From the NCBI GenBank assembly GCA_000403475.2, contig KE159795.1, positions 534,561-598,560 of the forward strand: DNA of 64,000 nucleotides, given 5' to 3'. Origin of the DNA: Lachnospiraceae bacterium MD308 (GTDB lineage: Bacteria > Bacillota > Clostridia > Lachnospirales > Lachnospiraceae). The stretch's first letter is position 1, and the number at the start of each line of letters is the position of its first letter. The translations under genes were made by a program, and so were the position numbers. Positions 42,794 to 52,383 of the stretch are shown one piece after another. Below the pieces are notes generated by a model. The model saw only the letters and a list, made by a program, of their open reading frames with translations, was not told the DNA's origin and ran no database searches.

Positions 42794-43998
42794 ATTTCCT
42801 CCTGCAGCAGATGTCCCATCAACTGATAACCGTCACGCCATACGTTACCGGTATCTGCCGCTGTCTTTTCATTATATACTGCCGGCCCTTTTTCCTCAAA
42901 TGTGCTGTCATATAAAAGATAAGGCACAGCTTCTCCTGTATGCGTCCGGACTTCAATCGGAGTAGGATGATCCGGTAAAAGGAGGAGACGGTATTCTTCC
43001 CCTGCTTCTTCTAGTCCGCAGATTACTGTCTTTAATACTTTCTCATCAATATTTTCAATGGCTTCAATCTTGTCCGTCACATTCCCTTGATGTCCCATCT
43101 CATCCGGAGCTTCCACGTGAATATACGCAAAATCGTAGCCTTCATACGCAAGCGCCCGAACCGCAGCTTTCGCTTTTCCTCTGTAATTCGTGTGAAGTCC
43201 TCCGTTCGCTCCCTCCACTGCAACAGAATCCATACCCGCTCCGACTGCTATACCTTTCAGCAAGTCAACAGCTGAAATCATAACGCCCTTTTTCCCGGTT
43301 CTTTTCTCAAAAGAGTCCAGTGAAGGTTTCTTTCCGGCTCCCCAGAACCATGCTGAATTTGCCGGGCGAAGCCCTCTCTCCCGCCTGTCTGCGTTCACCG
43401 GATGGTTATTTAAAATATTGTAGCTTTCCTTCATCATACTTAAAAGCGCCGCGTCTTTCGGAAGGTAATCACCAATCTTCTTTGTCAGTATATCATGGGG
43501 CGGTACAAGTTCTAACACAGCTCCCTTCTCCTGAATCAATAGATGCCGGTAACTGGTTCCAACATAGAAGCTGTACCCTTTCTCCTTAAGTCCCGCCTTT
43601 AGCGCCTCAATAAGTACTGCCGCCTCTTCTGTGGTAATCTCATCCGAGCTGTGGTCAAGAATCGTCCGCTCCTCATAAGCACAATCCTCCTCCGAAAGCG
43701 TCACAAGATTACACCGAAACGATACATCCGAAGCCTTCATATCTACCCCTATACTAAGCGCCTCTAGCGGAGACCTGCCTGTATAATAAACTTTTGGATC
43801 ATAGCCCATAACCGCCAGATTCGCCGTATCGCTACCCGGCGCCATTCCCTCCGGAACCATAGACACCAATCCGACCTCCGATATGGGCGCCAGGCGATCC
43901 ATCTCCGGAACGTATGCTGCCTCCAATGTAGTTTTTCCTTCCAGTTCCTTCAGAGGCCGCCCTGCCATCCCATCACTTAAAACTACAATATATTTCAT
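42787..43998 (-). CDS. apgM: ApgM-type phosphoglycerate mutase, possible homoserine kinase
   Basis: The 403-residue alkaline-phosphatase-fold enzyme has the archaeal-type mutase pattern: MKYIVVLSDGMAGRPLKELEGKTTLEAA, GMAPGSDTANLAVMGYDPKVYYTGRSPLEALSIG (Ser nucleophile), AVDLLKGIAVGAGMD and LLPDHPTPIEVRTHTGEAVPYLLYD. The family was named cofactor-independent phosphoglycerate mutase, but here it is locked between hom and lysC (18-nt gap and overlap). That placement is typical of members proposed to phosphorylate homoserine in genomes lacking thrB. No thrB is in the window. Homoserine kinase is inference from context. Confidence 0.85.
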   Translation of the reverse strand: MKYIVVLSDGMAGRPLKELEGKTTLEAAYVPEMDRLAPISEVGLVSMVPEGMAPGSDTANLAVMGYDPKVYYTGRSPLEALSIGVDMKASDVSFRCNLVTLSEEDCAYEERTILDHSSDEITTEEAAVLIEALKAGLKEKGYSFYVGTSYRHLLIQEKGAVLELVPPHDILTKKIGDYLPKDAALLSMMKESYNILNNHPVNADRRERGLRPANSAWFWGAGKKPSLDSFEKRTGKKGVMISAVDLLKGIAVGAGMDSVAVEGANGGLHTNYRGKAKAAVRALAYEGYDFAYIHVEAPDEMGHQGNVTDKIEAIENIDEKVLKTVICGLEEAGEEYRLLLLPDHPTPIEVRTHTGEAVPYLLYDSTFEEKGPAVYNEKTAADTGNVWRDGYQLMGHLLQEEIC

Positions 43999-44016
43999 CT
44001 TTCTTCTCCTTACCTG

Positions 44017-45237
44017 CTACCCTTCTATACGAATCATATGAAGAATTTGTTCTTTATACCGATTCGCTCTTGTGGCATAGTCCCCTTCCATCATGATCGG
44101 AGTTATAAATCCAAACTCACCCTCCAACTCATCAATCCGGATGATTTCTATATCTCCGAAAGAATACTTAAGGTTTGAAAGCTCCTTTTCGGCATCGCCC
44201 TTCATACGGACAAAAAATCTCCTTTTCGCATCGCCCTTGTCTTCAAGAGTAAGCTTTTCTTGTTTCCACATCGTCATAATATTTCTGTTCAGATGTTTCG
44301 CAGCATCCACTACATCCGCCACAACCGCGCTGGCTGTCGGAAGCTTTCCTGCGCCACTCCCATAGAACATCGCATCACCCAGTACATTCCCATGTACAAA
44401 AATGGCATTAAATACATCATTCACATTGTATAACGGATGTTCCGGATAGAGCATACAAGGAGCAACAATCGCGTGAAGACGATCTCCGACCCTTTTGCTA
44501 GACGCCAAAAGCTTAATCGTTGTTCCCATAGCTTTCGCGTATTTCATATCTTCTACAGTAATCTCTGTAATTCCTTCGCAGTAAATATCCTCAAAATCCA
44601 CCTGCTGCCCTGAAATCAAAGAAGAAAGAATCGCAATCTTACGGCACGCATCATACCCTTCCACATCTGCTTCCGGATTGCGTTCCGCATAACCGTTAGC
44701 CTGAGCCTCTTTAAGCACTGTATTATAATCTGCCCCCTCATAGAACATCTTCGTTAACATATAGTTCGTAGTGCCGTTGAGAATTCCAGTAATCTCCTCA
44801 ATCTCGTCCGCCGTCAAAGAAGAATTTAATGGGCGGATAATAGGAATTCCACCGCCTACGCTCGCTTCAAACAAAAAGTTAATATTGTGGTCTTTCGCAA
44901 TGGAAAGAAGCTCTGCGCCATGCTTTGCAACCAACGCTTTATTGGAGGTTGCCACACTCTTTCCTGCCTGAAGGCATCTCTTTACAAACGTATAGGCAGG
45001 TTCAATTCCTCCCATGACCTCTACGACAATCTGAACGTCGTCATCATTAATAATCGTTTCAAAATCGTGGATAATCTTCTCCTGAACCGGGTCCCCCGGG
45101 AAATCTCTCAAATCAAGCACATATTTGATATTCAGTTCCTCGCCGATTCTCTGGTTAATCCGCGCTCCATTCGTATTCACAACCTCTACCACGCCAGAAC
45201 CAACCGTCCCATAACCCATCACTGCTACATTTATCAT
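44017..45237 (-). CDS. hom: Homoserine dehydrogenase
   Basis: The 406-residue enzyme starts with the NAD(P) fold INVAVMGYGTVGSGVVEVV, then VVEVMGGIEPAYTFVKRCLQAGKSVATSNKALVAKHG, GGGIPIIRPL and the ILNGTTNYMLTKM signature. The C-terminal 80 residues look like an ACT domain (KRRFFVRMKGDAEKELSNLKYSFGDIEIIR), suggesting threonine feedback. It reduces aspartate semialdehyde to homoserine. Its start overlaps the prfB stop (ATGA), an unusual coupling. Confidence 0.95.
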   Translation of the reverse strand: MINVAVMGYGTVGSGVVEVVNTNGARINQRIGEELNIKYVLDLRDFPGDPVQEKIIHDFETIINDDDVQIVVEVMGGIEPAYTFVKRCLQAGKSVATSNKALVAKHGAELLSIAKDHNINFLFEASVGGGIPIIRPLNSSLTADEIEEITGILNGTTNYMLTKMFYEGADYNTVLKEAQANGYAERNPEADVEGYDACRKIAILSSLISGQQVDFEDIYCEGITEITVEDMKYAKAMGTTIKLLASSKRVGDRLHAIVAPCMLYPEHPLYNVNDVFNAIFVHGNVLGDAMFYGSGAGKLPTASAVVADVVDAAKHLNRNIMTMWKQEKLTLEDKGDAKRRFFVRMKGDAEKELSNLKYSFGDIEIIRIDELEGEFGFITPIMMEGDYATRANRYKEQILHMIRIEG

Positions 45238-46359
45238 AACTTTCCTCCCTCTGTCTGCTGCGTATTTTCCTTCAACCAGGCATTGATAAACATATCGATA
45301 TTCCCGTCCAGCACAGCAGTTACATTACTGTTTTCCTCGTTGGTCCTATGATCCTTCACAAGAGTATACGGCTGCATGACATAGGATCGTATCTGATTAC
45401 CGAAACCGATTTCCTTTACTTCTCCACGGATATCCGACACCTTTTCCGCCTGTTCCTGTTCCTTTAAGAGTTGAAGCTTCGCCTTTAACATCTGCATCGC
45501 TTTCTCTTTATTATGGTGCTGGGAACGCTCATTCTGGCATTGCACAACAATTCCGGTGGGAAGATGCGTGATACGTATAGCAGAAGATGTCTTATTGACA
45601 TGCTGCCCCCCTGCGCCGCTGGCGCGGTAAGTATCAATTTTCAGATCATCCTCTTCAATCTCTATGTCGATATCTGTTTCGATATCGGGAACTACATCAC
45701 AGGATGCAAAAGATGTCTGCCTCTTTCCCGCCGCATTAAACGGAGAGATTCTCACCAGCCTGTGCACACCTTTTTCAGATTTCAGATATCCATACGCATT
45801 CTCGCCGTTCACTTCAAAAGTAACCGTCTTAATGCCCGTAATATCCCCGTCCAGATAATCTAAGACCGTGATGGAAAAGCCCTTTCGCTCTGCCCAACGG
45901 CTATACATGCGATACAACATCCCGGCCCAGTCACAGGACTCTGTCCCTCCCGCCCCTGCATGGAGTGTCATAACCGCATTGCACGAATCATACTCTCCTG
46001 CAAGAAGCGTTTGGATTCTCAGCTCCTCGTAACATAACTCAAAACTTCTAATCTCTTCCTCAATTTCCTTAACAACAGATACGTCTTCTTCCTCATATCC
46101 CATCTCAATCAAAAGAAGAATATCTTCATAGCTCGCGTACATCGCATGAATCTGCTTTACCAATTCCTGCAGACCCTTAAGCTCTTTCATAATTTTCTGG
46201 GATTCTTCCGGATTATCCCAAAAGCCCGGCTCCTCTACCTTTCGGCCAAGCTCCTCAATTCTGTTCTCCTTGCCGGCCGTGTCAAAGTGAATCCCTCATT
46301 TCGGCAAGAGGTTCTTCATAAGCATTCATCAATGTTTTAAACTGATCTAACTCAACCAC
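45234..46359 (-). CDS. prfB: Peptide chain release factor 2, with programmed +1 frameshift
   Basis: RF2 recognises UGA and UAA. The zero-frame begins at GTG 46359 (GAGG 7 nt upstream) and encodes 25 residues ending MRDSL, then in-frame TGA at 46284-46282 in CTT-TGA-C. Slipping one base continues as DTAGKENRIEELG to the main body, about 374 residues in total. RF2 marks are the SPF tripeptide (VRISPFNAAGKRQ) and GGQ (ASGAGGQHVNKTSS). The site means low RF2 raises its own synthesis. It is read from the secA promoter and overlaps hom by 4 nt. Confidence 0.95.
46270..46300 (-). promoter_or_regulatory. Programmed frameshift site in prfB
   Basis: On the minus strand the text is AGGGATTCACTTTGAC: an SD-like AGGG, 5 nt, then the slippery CTT and the in-frame TGA. 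The spacing from AGGG to CTT is wider than the 3 nt of the classic site, and the internal SD is shorter. Confidence 0.88.
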
Positions 46360-46390
46360 TCTATCACCTCTTTCAGATTATTTCTATGAC

Positions 46391-48955
46391 CTACTTACGC
46401 CCGCAGCACTGCTTATATTTTTTACCGCTTCCACATGGACATGGGTCATTTGGATATACCTTTTTATCTGCGCGCTTCTTCGGAGCACGAGTCGCACTCT
46501 CGTCCTTATTCGTACCCGTTACCTTTGCTACCTGCTCTCTTTCTACCTTCTGCTCAATCTTTACATGGAAAAGCGTGCGCACCGTATCCTCAGTAATTGC
46601 ATTCGTCATCTCACCGAACATATCATAGCCCAGCATCTTGTATTCTACCTTCGGATCTCTCTGTCCATATGCCTGAAGTCCGATGCCCTGCCGGAGTTGA
46701 TCCATATCATCAATATGATCCATCCATTTGGCATCGATTACTTTCAGAAGGACAACCCGCTCAATCTCACGCAAATGCTCTGCCTCCGGAAATTCCGCTT
46801 CTTTAGCTTCATACGCCTTCGCTGAACGCTCTTTAAGCATATGCTTAAGCTTCTTCTGGCTCAATCCCTTGACGTCATCCTCCGTAACAGGCTCGATCGG
46901 AATCGTCGCCCGAATCGCCCGGCCAAGCTCTTTCAAATTCCAGTCTTCATAATCCAGATCCGCGGGAATCATCCGGTCTACTGTATTTTCAAGATAATCA
47001 TTGATCATATGGAAGATAGAATCCCGCATGTTCTCGCCGTCAAGAACTCTCCGTCTCTCCTCGTAGATAATCTCTCTCTGTTCGTTCATAACCTGATCGT
47101 ATTCTAACAGGTTCTTACGGATTCCAAAGTTATTGCTCTCAATCTTTTCCTGCGCCTTCTCAATCGCACTGGAAAGCATCTTGTGCTCAATCTGCTCTCC
47201 TTCCTCCACGCCAAGCGCAGTAAAGATGTTCATCAGCCTCTCTGAACCGAACAGACGCATAAGGTCATCTTCAAGAGAAATGTAAAATCTGGATTCCCCC
47301 GGGTCTCCCTGACGCCCCGAACGACCTCTGAGCTGATTGTCAATTCGTCTGGATTCGTGGCGCTCTGTACCGATAATCTTGAGGCCGCCTGCCTCTCTCG
47401 CCTCATCGTCCAGCTTGATATCCGTACCACGTCCTGCCATGTTGGTAGCAATTGTAACGGCGTCATGCACACCTGCCTGCGCTACAATCTCTGCCTCCAT
47501 CTCATGATACTTGGCATTCAACACATTATGCTTAATTCCCCGGCGCTTTAACATGCCGCTTAAAAGCTCCGAGGTCTCAATGGTAATCGTACCGACTAAG
47601 ACCGGCTGATGCTTCGCATGCGCCGCCTCAATCTCATCGCATACTGCCTTGAATTTTTCCTTCTGCGTCTTATATACCACGTCATTCAAGTCCTCACGGA
47701 TAACCGGAACGTTCGTAGGAATCTCCACAACATCCATGCCGTAAATCTCACGGAACTCTTTCTCCTCTGTGAGCGCCGTACCTGTCATGCCTGCCTTTTT
47801 TTCAAACTTGTTGAACAAATTCTGGAAAGTAATCGTCGCAAGCGTCTTGCTCTCTCTCCTTACCTTCACATGCTCTTTCGCCTCAATCGCCTGGTGAAGT
47901 CCGTCAGAATAACGGCGTCCCGGCATGATTCGTCCGGTAAATTCATCGACAATCAGAACTTCTTCATCTTTCACCACATAATCCTGATCTTTAAACATCA
48001 AGTTGTGTGCACGAAGAGCCAGTATGATATTGTGCTGTATCTCAAGATTGTCCGCATCCGCGAGATTATCCAGATGGAAAAACTTCTCGACCTTACGCAC
48101 GCCATCCTCGGTAAGATTGATATTCTTTTCCTTCTCGTTTACAATAAAGTCTCCTGTCTCCTCGATGTCCTCGCCCATAATGGCATTCATCTTGGAAAAT
48201 TCTCCGCTCGCCTCGCCTCGCTCAAGCTGACGTGCAAGTATATCACACGCCTCATAAAGCTTTGTAGACTTTCCGCTCTGTCCGGATATAATAAGCGGTG
48301 TCCTTGCCTCGTCAATCAGGACAGAGTCCACCTCATCAATAATTGCATATTTGAGACCTCTCTGAACAAGCTGTTCTTTGTATATAACCATATTATCTCT
48401 CAGGTAATCAAAGCCCAGCTCATTGTTCGTCACATAAGTAATATCGCAGTTATACTGCTCCCGCCTTTCATCATTGTCCATGCTGTTAAGCACGCAGCCA
48501 ACTGTCAGGCCAAGGAACTCATGTACCTGCCCCATCCACTCTGCATCACGCTTTGCCAGATAATCATTGACCGTGACAATGTTAACGCCCTCTCCCGTCA
48601 ATGCATTCAGATACGCCGGCAATGTAGACACAAGAGTTTTTCCTTCACCGGTCTTCATCTCTGCAATACGTCCCTGATGGAGAATGATTCCGCCAATCAA
48701 CTGTACACGATAATGCTTCATACCGAGTGTGCGGACAGCCGCCTCCCTCACAGCGGCATATGCCTCCGGCAATATATCATCCAGCGTCTCACCCTGCGTA
48801 AGTCTCTCTTTAAATTCCTTTGTTTTGCTCTTAAGTTCTGTATCCGAAAGCTTCTGCATCTGCGGCTCTAACGCCTCAATCGCATCCACGATCGGATAAA
48901 TACGCTTCAGCTCATTCTCACTATGCGTTCCGAATATTTTCTGTAATAAACCCAT
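46391..48955 (-). CDS. secA: Preprotein translocase ATPase SecA
   Basis: The 854-residue motor has [20 protein letters not shown] (Walker A), [17 protein letters not shown] (Walker B), [31 protein letters not shown] and [23 protein letters not shown]. The C-terminus is the zinc motif [19 protein letters not shown], used for SecB or ribosome contact. It drives protein export with SecYEG. AAGGAG precedes the ATG, with a promoter at 48996-49024. prfB starts 32 nt after its stop. Confidence 0.97.
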   Translation of the reverse strand: MGLLQKIFGTHSENELKRIYPIVDAIEALEPQMQKLSDTELKSKTKEFKERLTQGETLDDILPEAYAAVREAAVRTLGMKHYRVQLIGGIILHQGRIAEMKTGEGKTLVSTLPAYLNALTGEGVNIVTVNDYLAKRDAEWMGQVHEFLGLTVGCVLNSMDNDERREQYNCDITYVTNNELGFDYLRDNMVIYKEQLVQRGLKYAIIDEVDSVLIDEARTPLIISGQSGKSTKLYEACDILARQLERGEASGEFSKMNAIMGEDIEETGDFIVNEKEKNINLTEDGVRKVEKFFHLDNLADADNLEIQHNIILALRAHNLMFKDQDYVVKDEEVLIVDEFTGRIMPGRRYSDGLHQAIEAKEHVKVRRESKTLATITFQNLFNKFEKKAGMTGTALTEEKEFREIYGMDVVEIPTNVPVIREDLNDVVYKTQKEKFKAVCDEIEAAHAKHQPVLVGTITIETSELLSGMLKRRGIKHNVLNAKYHEMEAEIVAQAGVHDAVTIATNMAGRGTDIKLDDEAREAGGLKIIGTERHESRRIDNQLRGRSGRQGDPGESRFYISLEDDLMRLFGSERLMNIFTALGVEEGEQIEHKMLSSAIEKAQEKIESNNFGIRKNLLEYDQVMNEQREIIYEERRRVLDGENMRDSIFHMINDYLENTVDRMIPADLDYEDWNLKELGRAIRATIPIEPVTEDDVKGLSQKKLKHMLKERSAKAYEAKEAEFPEAEHLREIERVVLLKVIDAKWMDHIDDMDQLRQGIGLQAYGQRDPKVEYKMLGYDMFGEMTNAITEDTVRTLFHVKIEQKVEREQVAKVTGTNKDESATRAPKKRADKKVYPNDPCPCGSGKKYKQCCGRK

Positions 48956-48995
48956 ATCGAAAAAACTCCTTGTCCGTAAAATTTGCTAACCTACA

Positions 48996-49024
48996 TTCTA
49001 ACACTATACCCACAGCAATTCAAC
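48996..49024 (-). promoter_or_regulatory. Promoter of the secA-prfB-hom-apgM-lysC unit
   Basis: On the minus strand TTGAAT (49024-49019), 17 bp, TAGAAT (49001-48996), 40 nt before the secA ATG. No other convincing promoter or terminator was seen down to 41569. Confidence 0.75.
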
Positions 49025-49053
49025 CAGTTTACAAAGTGTTCACATAAATGTTA

Positions 49054-49824
49054 CTATTCATAGCATTTTACCACATCAAAGGGAAGTTTTCCACCAAAAA
49101 TATTAAGCGCACTCCCAATGGTAAAATCAATCTTTCTTTTCGTTATCTTCCGAAATCTCTCCAAATCCTCAAGACTCCCAATCCCTCCGGCGTAAGTGAT
49201 GGGTATCCCCTCATAACGGCCAAGAAGCTCTGCCAGGCCTTCATCCACGCCGCAGGAACGCCCTTCCACATCAACGCCGTGAATCAGAAACTCATCGCAA
49301 TATGCTGCAATGCCCTCAAGAGTCTGCACAGAAAGCTTCTCGTCTGTAAACTTCTGCCACCGGTCAGTCACGATATAATACGCTCCGTCTCTCTTACGGC
49401 AGCTCAAATCAACAACAATATGCTCCTTCCCCACAGCCTTTTGTAAAAGTTCCAGATTCTCCCACCGAATCTGCCCATTTTCAAACACATAGGAAGTTAC
49501 AATGACATGGCTTGCTCCTGCATCAAGAAAATATTGGGCATTGTCCACACGGATTCCACCCCCAACCTGCAGCCCGCCGGGATAAGCGCAAAGCGCCCGT
49601 TTCGCCTGCTTTAATGTCTCTTCATAATATTCTGATGCCGGAGGATTCAGCAGTATCACATGCCCTCCCAAAAGCCCGTTTTTTTTATACATTTCCGCAT
49701 AATAATCTGCATTATGTACAGACGAAAAATTCTCCTCCGCCTGATTCCCGCTGTCCTTAAGGCTGCCGCCTACTATTTGCTTTACCTTTCCATTATGAAT
49801 ATCAATGCATGGTCTGAATCTCAT
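49054..49824 (-). CDS. HisA-type isomerase, eukaryotic HIS6-like form
   Basis: The 256-residue barrel protein should isomerise ProFAR to PRFAR in histidine synthesis. It reads MRFRPCIDIHNGKVKQIVGG, ILLNPPASEYYEETLKQAKRALCAYPGGLQVGGGI and GIPITYAGGIGSLEDLERF. FRPCIDIHNGKVKQIVGGSL is the HIS6 style found in fungi and some Clostridia, not the usual bacterial HisA start. No other his gene is adjacent. The ATG at 49824 is chosen, with GGAGG 8 nt upstream; the ATG at 49830 would be 2 nt from it. Promoter at 49879-49907. Confidence 0.85.
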   Translation of the reverse strand: MRFRPCIDIHNGKVKQIVGGSLKDSGNQAEENFSSVHNADYYAEMYKKNGLLGGHVILLNPPASEYYEETLKQAKRALCAYPGGLQVGGGIRVDNAQYFLDAGASHVIVTSYVFENGQIRWENLELLQKAVGKEHIVVDLSCRKRDGAYYIVTDRWQKFTDEKLSVQTLEGIAAYCDEFLIHGVDVEGRSCGVDEGLAELLGRYEGIPITYAGGIGSLEDLERFRKITKRKIDFTIGSALNIFGGKLPFDVVKCYE

Positions 49825-49878
49825 AAACATTTCCTCCGAACCTGAAATAGCTGTCTTTACAACTCGTCAGACCATATG

Positions 49879-49907
49879 AGTATATCACACTTTAGCGGGA
49901 ACTGCAA
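49879..49907 (-). promoter_or_regulatory. Promoter of the HisA-type gene
   Basis: On the minus strand TTGCAG (49907-49902), 17 bp, TATACT (49884-49879). It directly abuts the terminator of the upstream lipoprotein gene. Confidence 0.65.
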
Positions 49908-49946
49908 AAAAGACAGAGCAGCATCAATCTGACATGCTCTGTCTTT
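49908..49946 (-). terminator. Intrinsic terminator of the acidic lipoprotein gene
   Basis: AAAGACAGAGCA (49909-49920) pairs with TGCTCTGTCTTT (49935-49946); on the minus strand a run of T follows (TTTTTTGC). It lies 8 nt after the lipoprotein stop codon. Confidence 0.88.
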
Positions 49947-49953
49947 GTCCATA

Positions 49954-50289
49954 TTACCGATTCGCGTCATTTACATCACGGTCATTATCATTATCGTCCA
50001 TGCTGTCTCTTACGTCGTCACCGATCTCATCTGCACCGTCCTTCACATCGTCACCGATCTCATCCATAACTCCGTCGCCGTTGCTGTTGTCATTTCCGTC
50101 TGTCGCGTCGTTCGTGCCATTCGTGTTATCAGTTCCATTCGTGTTACCTGCATCATCGGCTGTTCCATTGGCTGTACCGTCCTGTGTTGCCCCGTTGTCA
50201 TCTGCATTTTCGTTGCTTCCGCATGCTGTCATGCCCATAATGGTTCCTACACAGAGAAATGCAAGAAATAATCTTTTTAACTGCTTCAT
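49954..50289 (-). CDS. Small acidic Asn/Asp/Gly-rich lipoprotein
   Basis: The 111-residue protein has a lipoprotein signal (MKQLKRLFLAFLCVGTIMGMTACGSN, lipobox MTAC). The mature chain is low complexity: NGTADDAGNTNGTDNTNGT, then two copies of DEIGDDV separated by KDGA, and a DNDND tail. This looks like a flexible anionic spacer at the cell surface, maybe calcium binding; no family is recognised. The ATG at 50289 follows AGGGAG; an in-frame ATG at 50307 precedes it. Monocistronic, with its own terminator. Confidence 0.7.
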   Translation of the reverse strand: MKQLKRLFLAFLCVGTIMGMTACGSNENADDNGATQDGTANGTADDAGNTNGTDNTNGTNDATDGNDNSNGDGVMDEIGDDVKDGADEIGDDVRDSMDDNDNDRDVNDANR

Positions 50290-50401
50290 AGTTACTCTCC
50301 CTTTCATGTATATTTATCTATTTATCAAGTAATACTTGTTACCAGTAATATTTACAAATTCAAAAAATATATACTCTTCCATGATTGGGAGTTTTTTACA
50401 A

Positions 50402-52354
50402 TTACATCTTTTCTGCAATCCGTCCGTCGCGGTAAGACACAAGAAGCCGCTCTAAATCCTTAATCTGCTCCTTCAAATCTCTGCCAATATCTGTATCGCC
50501 CACCAGCTTCCGCTCCGTCAGGCGCTTTACAACCATACTTTTGGCATGTATATCATTCTCTTTTTCAATAGCCGCCTCCGTAGACTCAAACGGGTCATGG
50601 GCCGCAAGAATCATGCCGTGGGAGTTATAGATTAACGTATATCCTGCAATTCCCGTCTCTTTTTGATAAGCTCTCGAAAAACCGCCGTCAATAACCAGCG
50701 CTTTTCCGTCACATTTTACCGGACTTTCGCCATTCTTAGTCTTAACTGGAACATGTCCGTTGATAATATGAGACTGCGACGGATCAAGGCCGAATTCTCT
50801 CATAATATTATTTACAACTTCCTCATCTTCCAGCAATTGATAATAGGGATTTTTCTTTTCTTTATGCAGCTCTTTCTCCGTCAGAAAATACCGCTCAAAA
50901 GTCGCCATCTTATCTTTACCGAACAGCGGAGAATTCTCGTTCAGCCAGATATACCACATCATATCCCTGCCACGCTCACGCTCCTTCGCATCCAGTGCAT
51001 AAAAGCCTTTTCTCACATAACCCTCTAACACCTCATATAAAGCCCTGCCTTTATATGTCTTTCCATACAGCTTTACTTTTTTAAAGCTGCCGTCCTCATT
51101 CAACGGCACGCACCCATGGTAAAGGAGATTCCCATTATGCACCTTGTAAAGCGCACCTTTATTCAAAAGAAAGCGCATATGCTTCTGAAGCCTGCTGCAA
51201 TTTATAAAAGCCTTTTCCAATCGATGCATTATGTCCTCTTCTTCAGCCGTAAGCGCATACGGATCTGCCGGGTCTACTGTCGGGAAATTCGTATCCTTGA
51301 GCTTATAGATATTTCCGTCAATCTCTATCGTTCCCTTTTCAAAATCAATATGGTGGAGAAGATTCCTGTTCTCCATCTGGAAATCCGGATTTGCCCGAAT
51401 AATCTGACCTTCAACCTTAAACTGTATGACCGACATCGCCTTATGCATCTTGATATCAAGAAGCATCTCCCTGTCCCCGTAGTCTGGCTTTCCTTTTAGC
51501 TGGAAGCACTCGCAGGAATCTTCCCTGTATGTATTCATAGAAAAAGATGCCAGCGGAAGCAGATTAATCCCATAACCATCCTCCAGAATGTCAAGATTCC
51601 CATATCTGGCACAGATGCGGATGACATTGGCGATGCATCCCCTTTGTCCCACTGCCGCTCCCATCCACAGCACGTCATGATTCCCCCATTGAATATCAAC
51701 AGAATGATGCTTTCTCAGCATGTCCATAATTATATGCGGTCCCGGCCCTCTGTCATAGATATCCCCAACAATATGCAGATGGTCCACTGTTAATCTTTGA
51801 ATCAGCTCACTGAGCGCGATGATAAACTCCTCCGCCCGGCTAATCTCAATAATCGTACTTATAATAGAATTATAATAAGATTCTTTATCTGAAACTTCTG
51901 CCTTCTCCGTAATCAATTCTTCGATCACATAGGCAAATTCCGGCGGCAGAGCTTTCCGCACTTTAGAACGAGTGTACTTGCTGGCCGTACATTTGCACAC
52001 TTCAATCAGGCGGTAAAGCGTAATCTTATACCAATCCTCCATGTTATCTTCTGTCTGTTTAATCCGGGCCATCTTTTCCTTTGGATAATAAATCAGTGTG
52101 GCCAACGTCTGTTTATCTTTATTCGTCAACGTATTGCCAAACACCTCGTCAATCTTCCGGCGCACTGCACCGGAACCATTTTTAAGCACATGGGAAAACG
52201 CCTCGTACTCCCCGTGAATATCTGTAAGAAAATGTTCCGTCCCCTTCGGAAGATTTAAGATAGACTGCAGATTGATTATCTCTGTAGATGCTCTGGCTAT
52301 CGTAGGATAAAGCTCCGACAGCCTTTCTAAATAACGTGCTTCTAGCTCTCTCAT
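50402..52354 (-). CDS. fbp: Fructose-1,6-bisphosphatase class III
   Basis: The 650-residue enzyme belongs to the Firmicutes-type FBPase with a calcineurin-like core: HFLTDIHGEYEAFSHVLKNGSG, LHIVGDIYDRGPGPHIIMDML, IQWGNHDVLWMGAAVG and HIINGHVPVKTKNGESP. It removes the C1 phosphate for gluconeogenesis. Length is typical. It lies 29 nt after dapB on the same strand, an association without clear metabolic logic. Confidence 0.95.
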   Translation of the reverse strand: MRELEARYLERLSELYPTIARASTEIINLQSILNLPKGTEHFLTDIHGEYEAFSHVLKNGSGAVRRKIDEVFGNTLTNKDKQTLATLIYYPKEKMARIKQTEDNMEDWYKITLYRLIEVCKCTASKYTRSKVRKALPPEFAYVIEELITEKAEVSDKESYYNSIISTIIEISRAEEFIIALSELIQRLTVDHLHIVGDIYDRGPGPHIIMDMLRKHHSVDIQWGNHDVLWMGAAVGQRGCIANVIRICARYGNLDILEDGYGINLLPLASFSMNTYREDSCECFQLKGKPDYGDREMLLDIKMHKAMSVIQFKVEGQIIRANPDFQMENRNLLHHIDFEKGTIEIDGNIYKLKDTNFPTVDPADPYALTAEEEDIMHRLEKAFINCSRLQKHMRFLLNKGALYKVHNGNLLYHGCVPLNEDGSFKKVKLYGKTYKGRALYEVLEGYVRKGFYALDAKERERGRDMMWYIWLNENSPLFGKDKMATFERYFLTEKELHKEKKNPYYQLLEDEEVVNNIMREFGLDPSQSHIINGHVPVKTKNGESPVKCDGKALVIDGGFSRAYQKETGIAGYTLIYNSHGMILAAHDPFESTEAAIEKENDIHAKSMVVKRLTERKLVGDTDIGRDLKEQIKDLERLLVSYRDGRIAEKM

Positions 52355-52383
52355 AAGGTTTTCCTCCCAATTTGTGTAATTTT

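Noticed and set aside
46191..46359. prfB as a broken gene with an early stop
   Set aside because: The stop is the TGA of the CTT-TGA-C recoding site, which is normal for RF2.
47609..48871. 420-codon open frame antisense to secA
   Set aside because: It mirrors the secA codon pattern; no start signal or recognisable domain.
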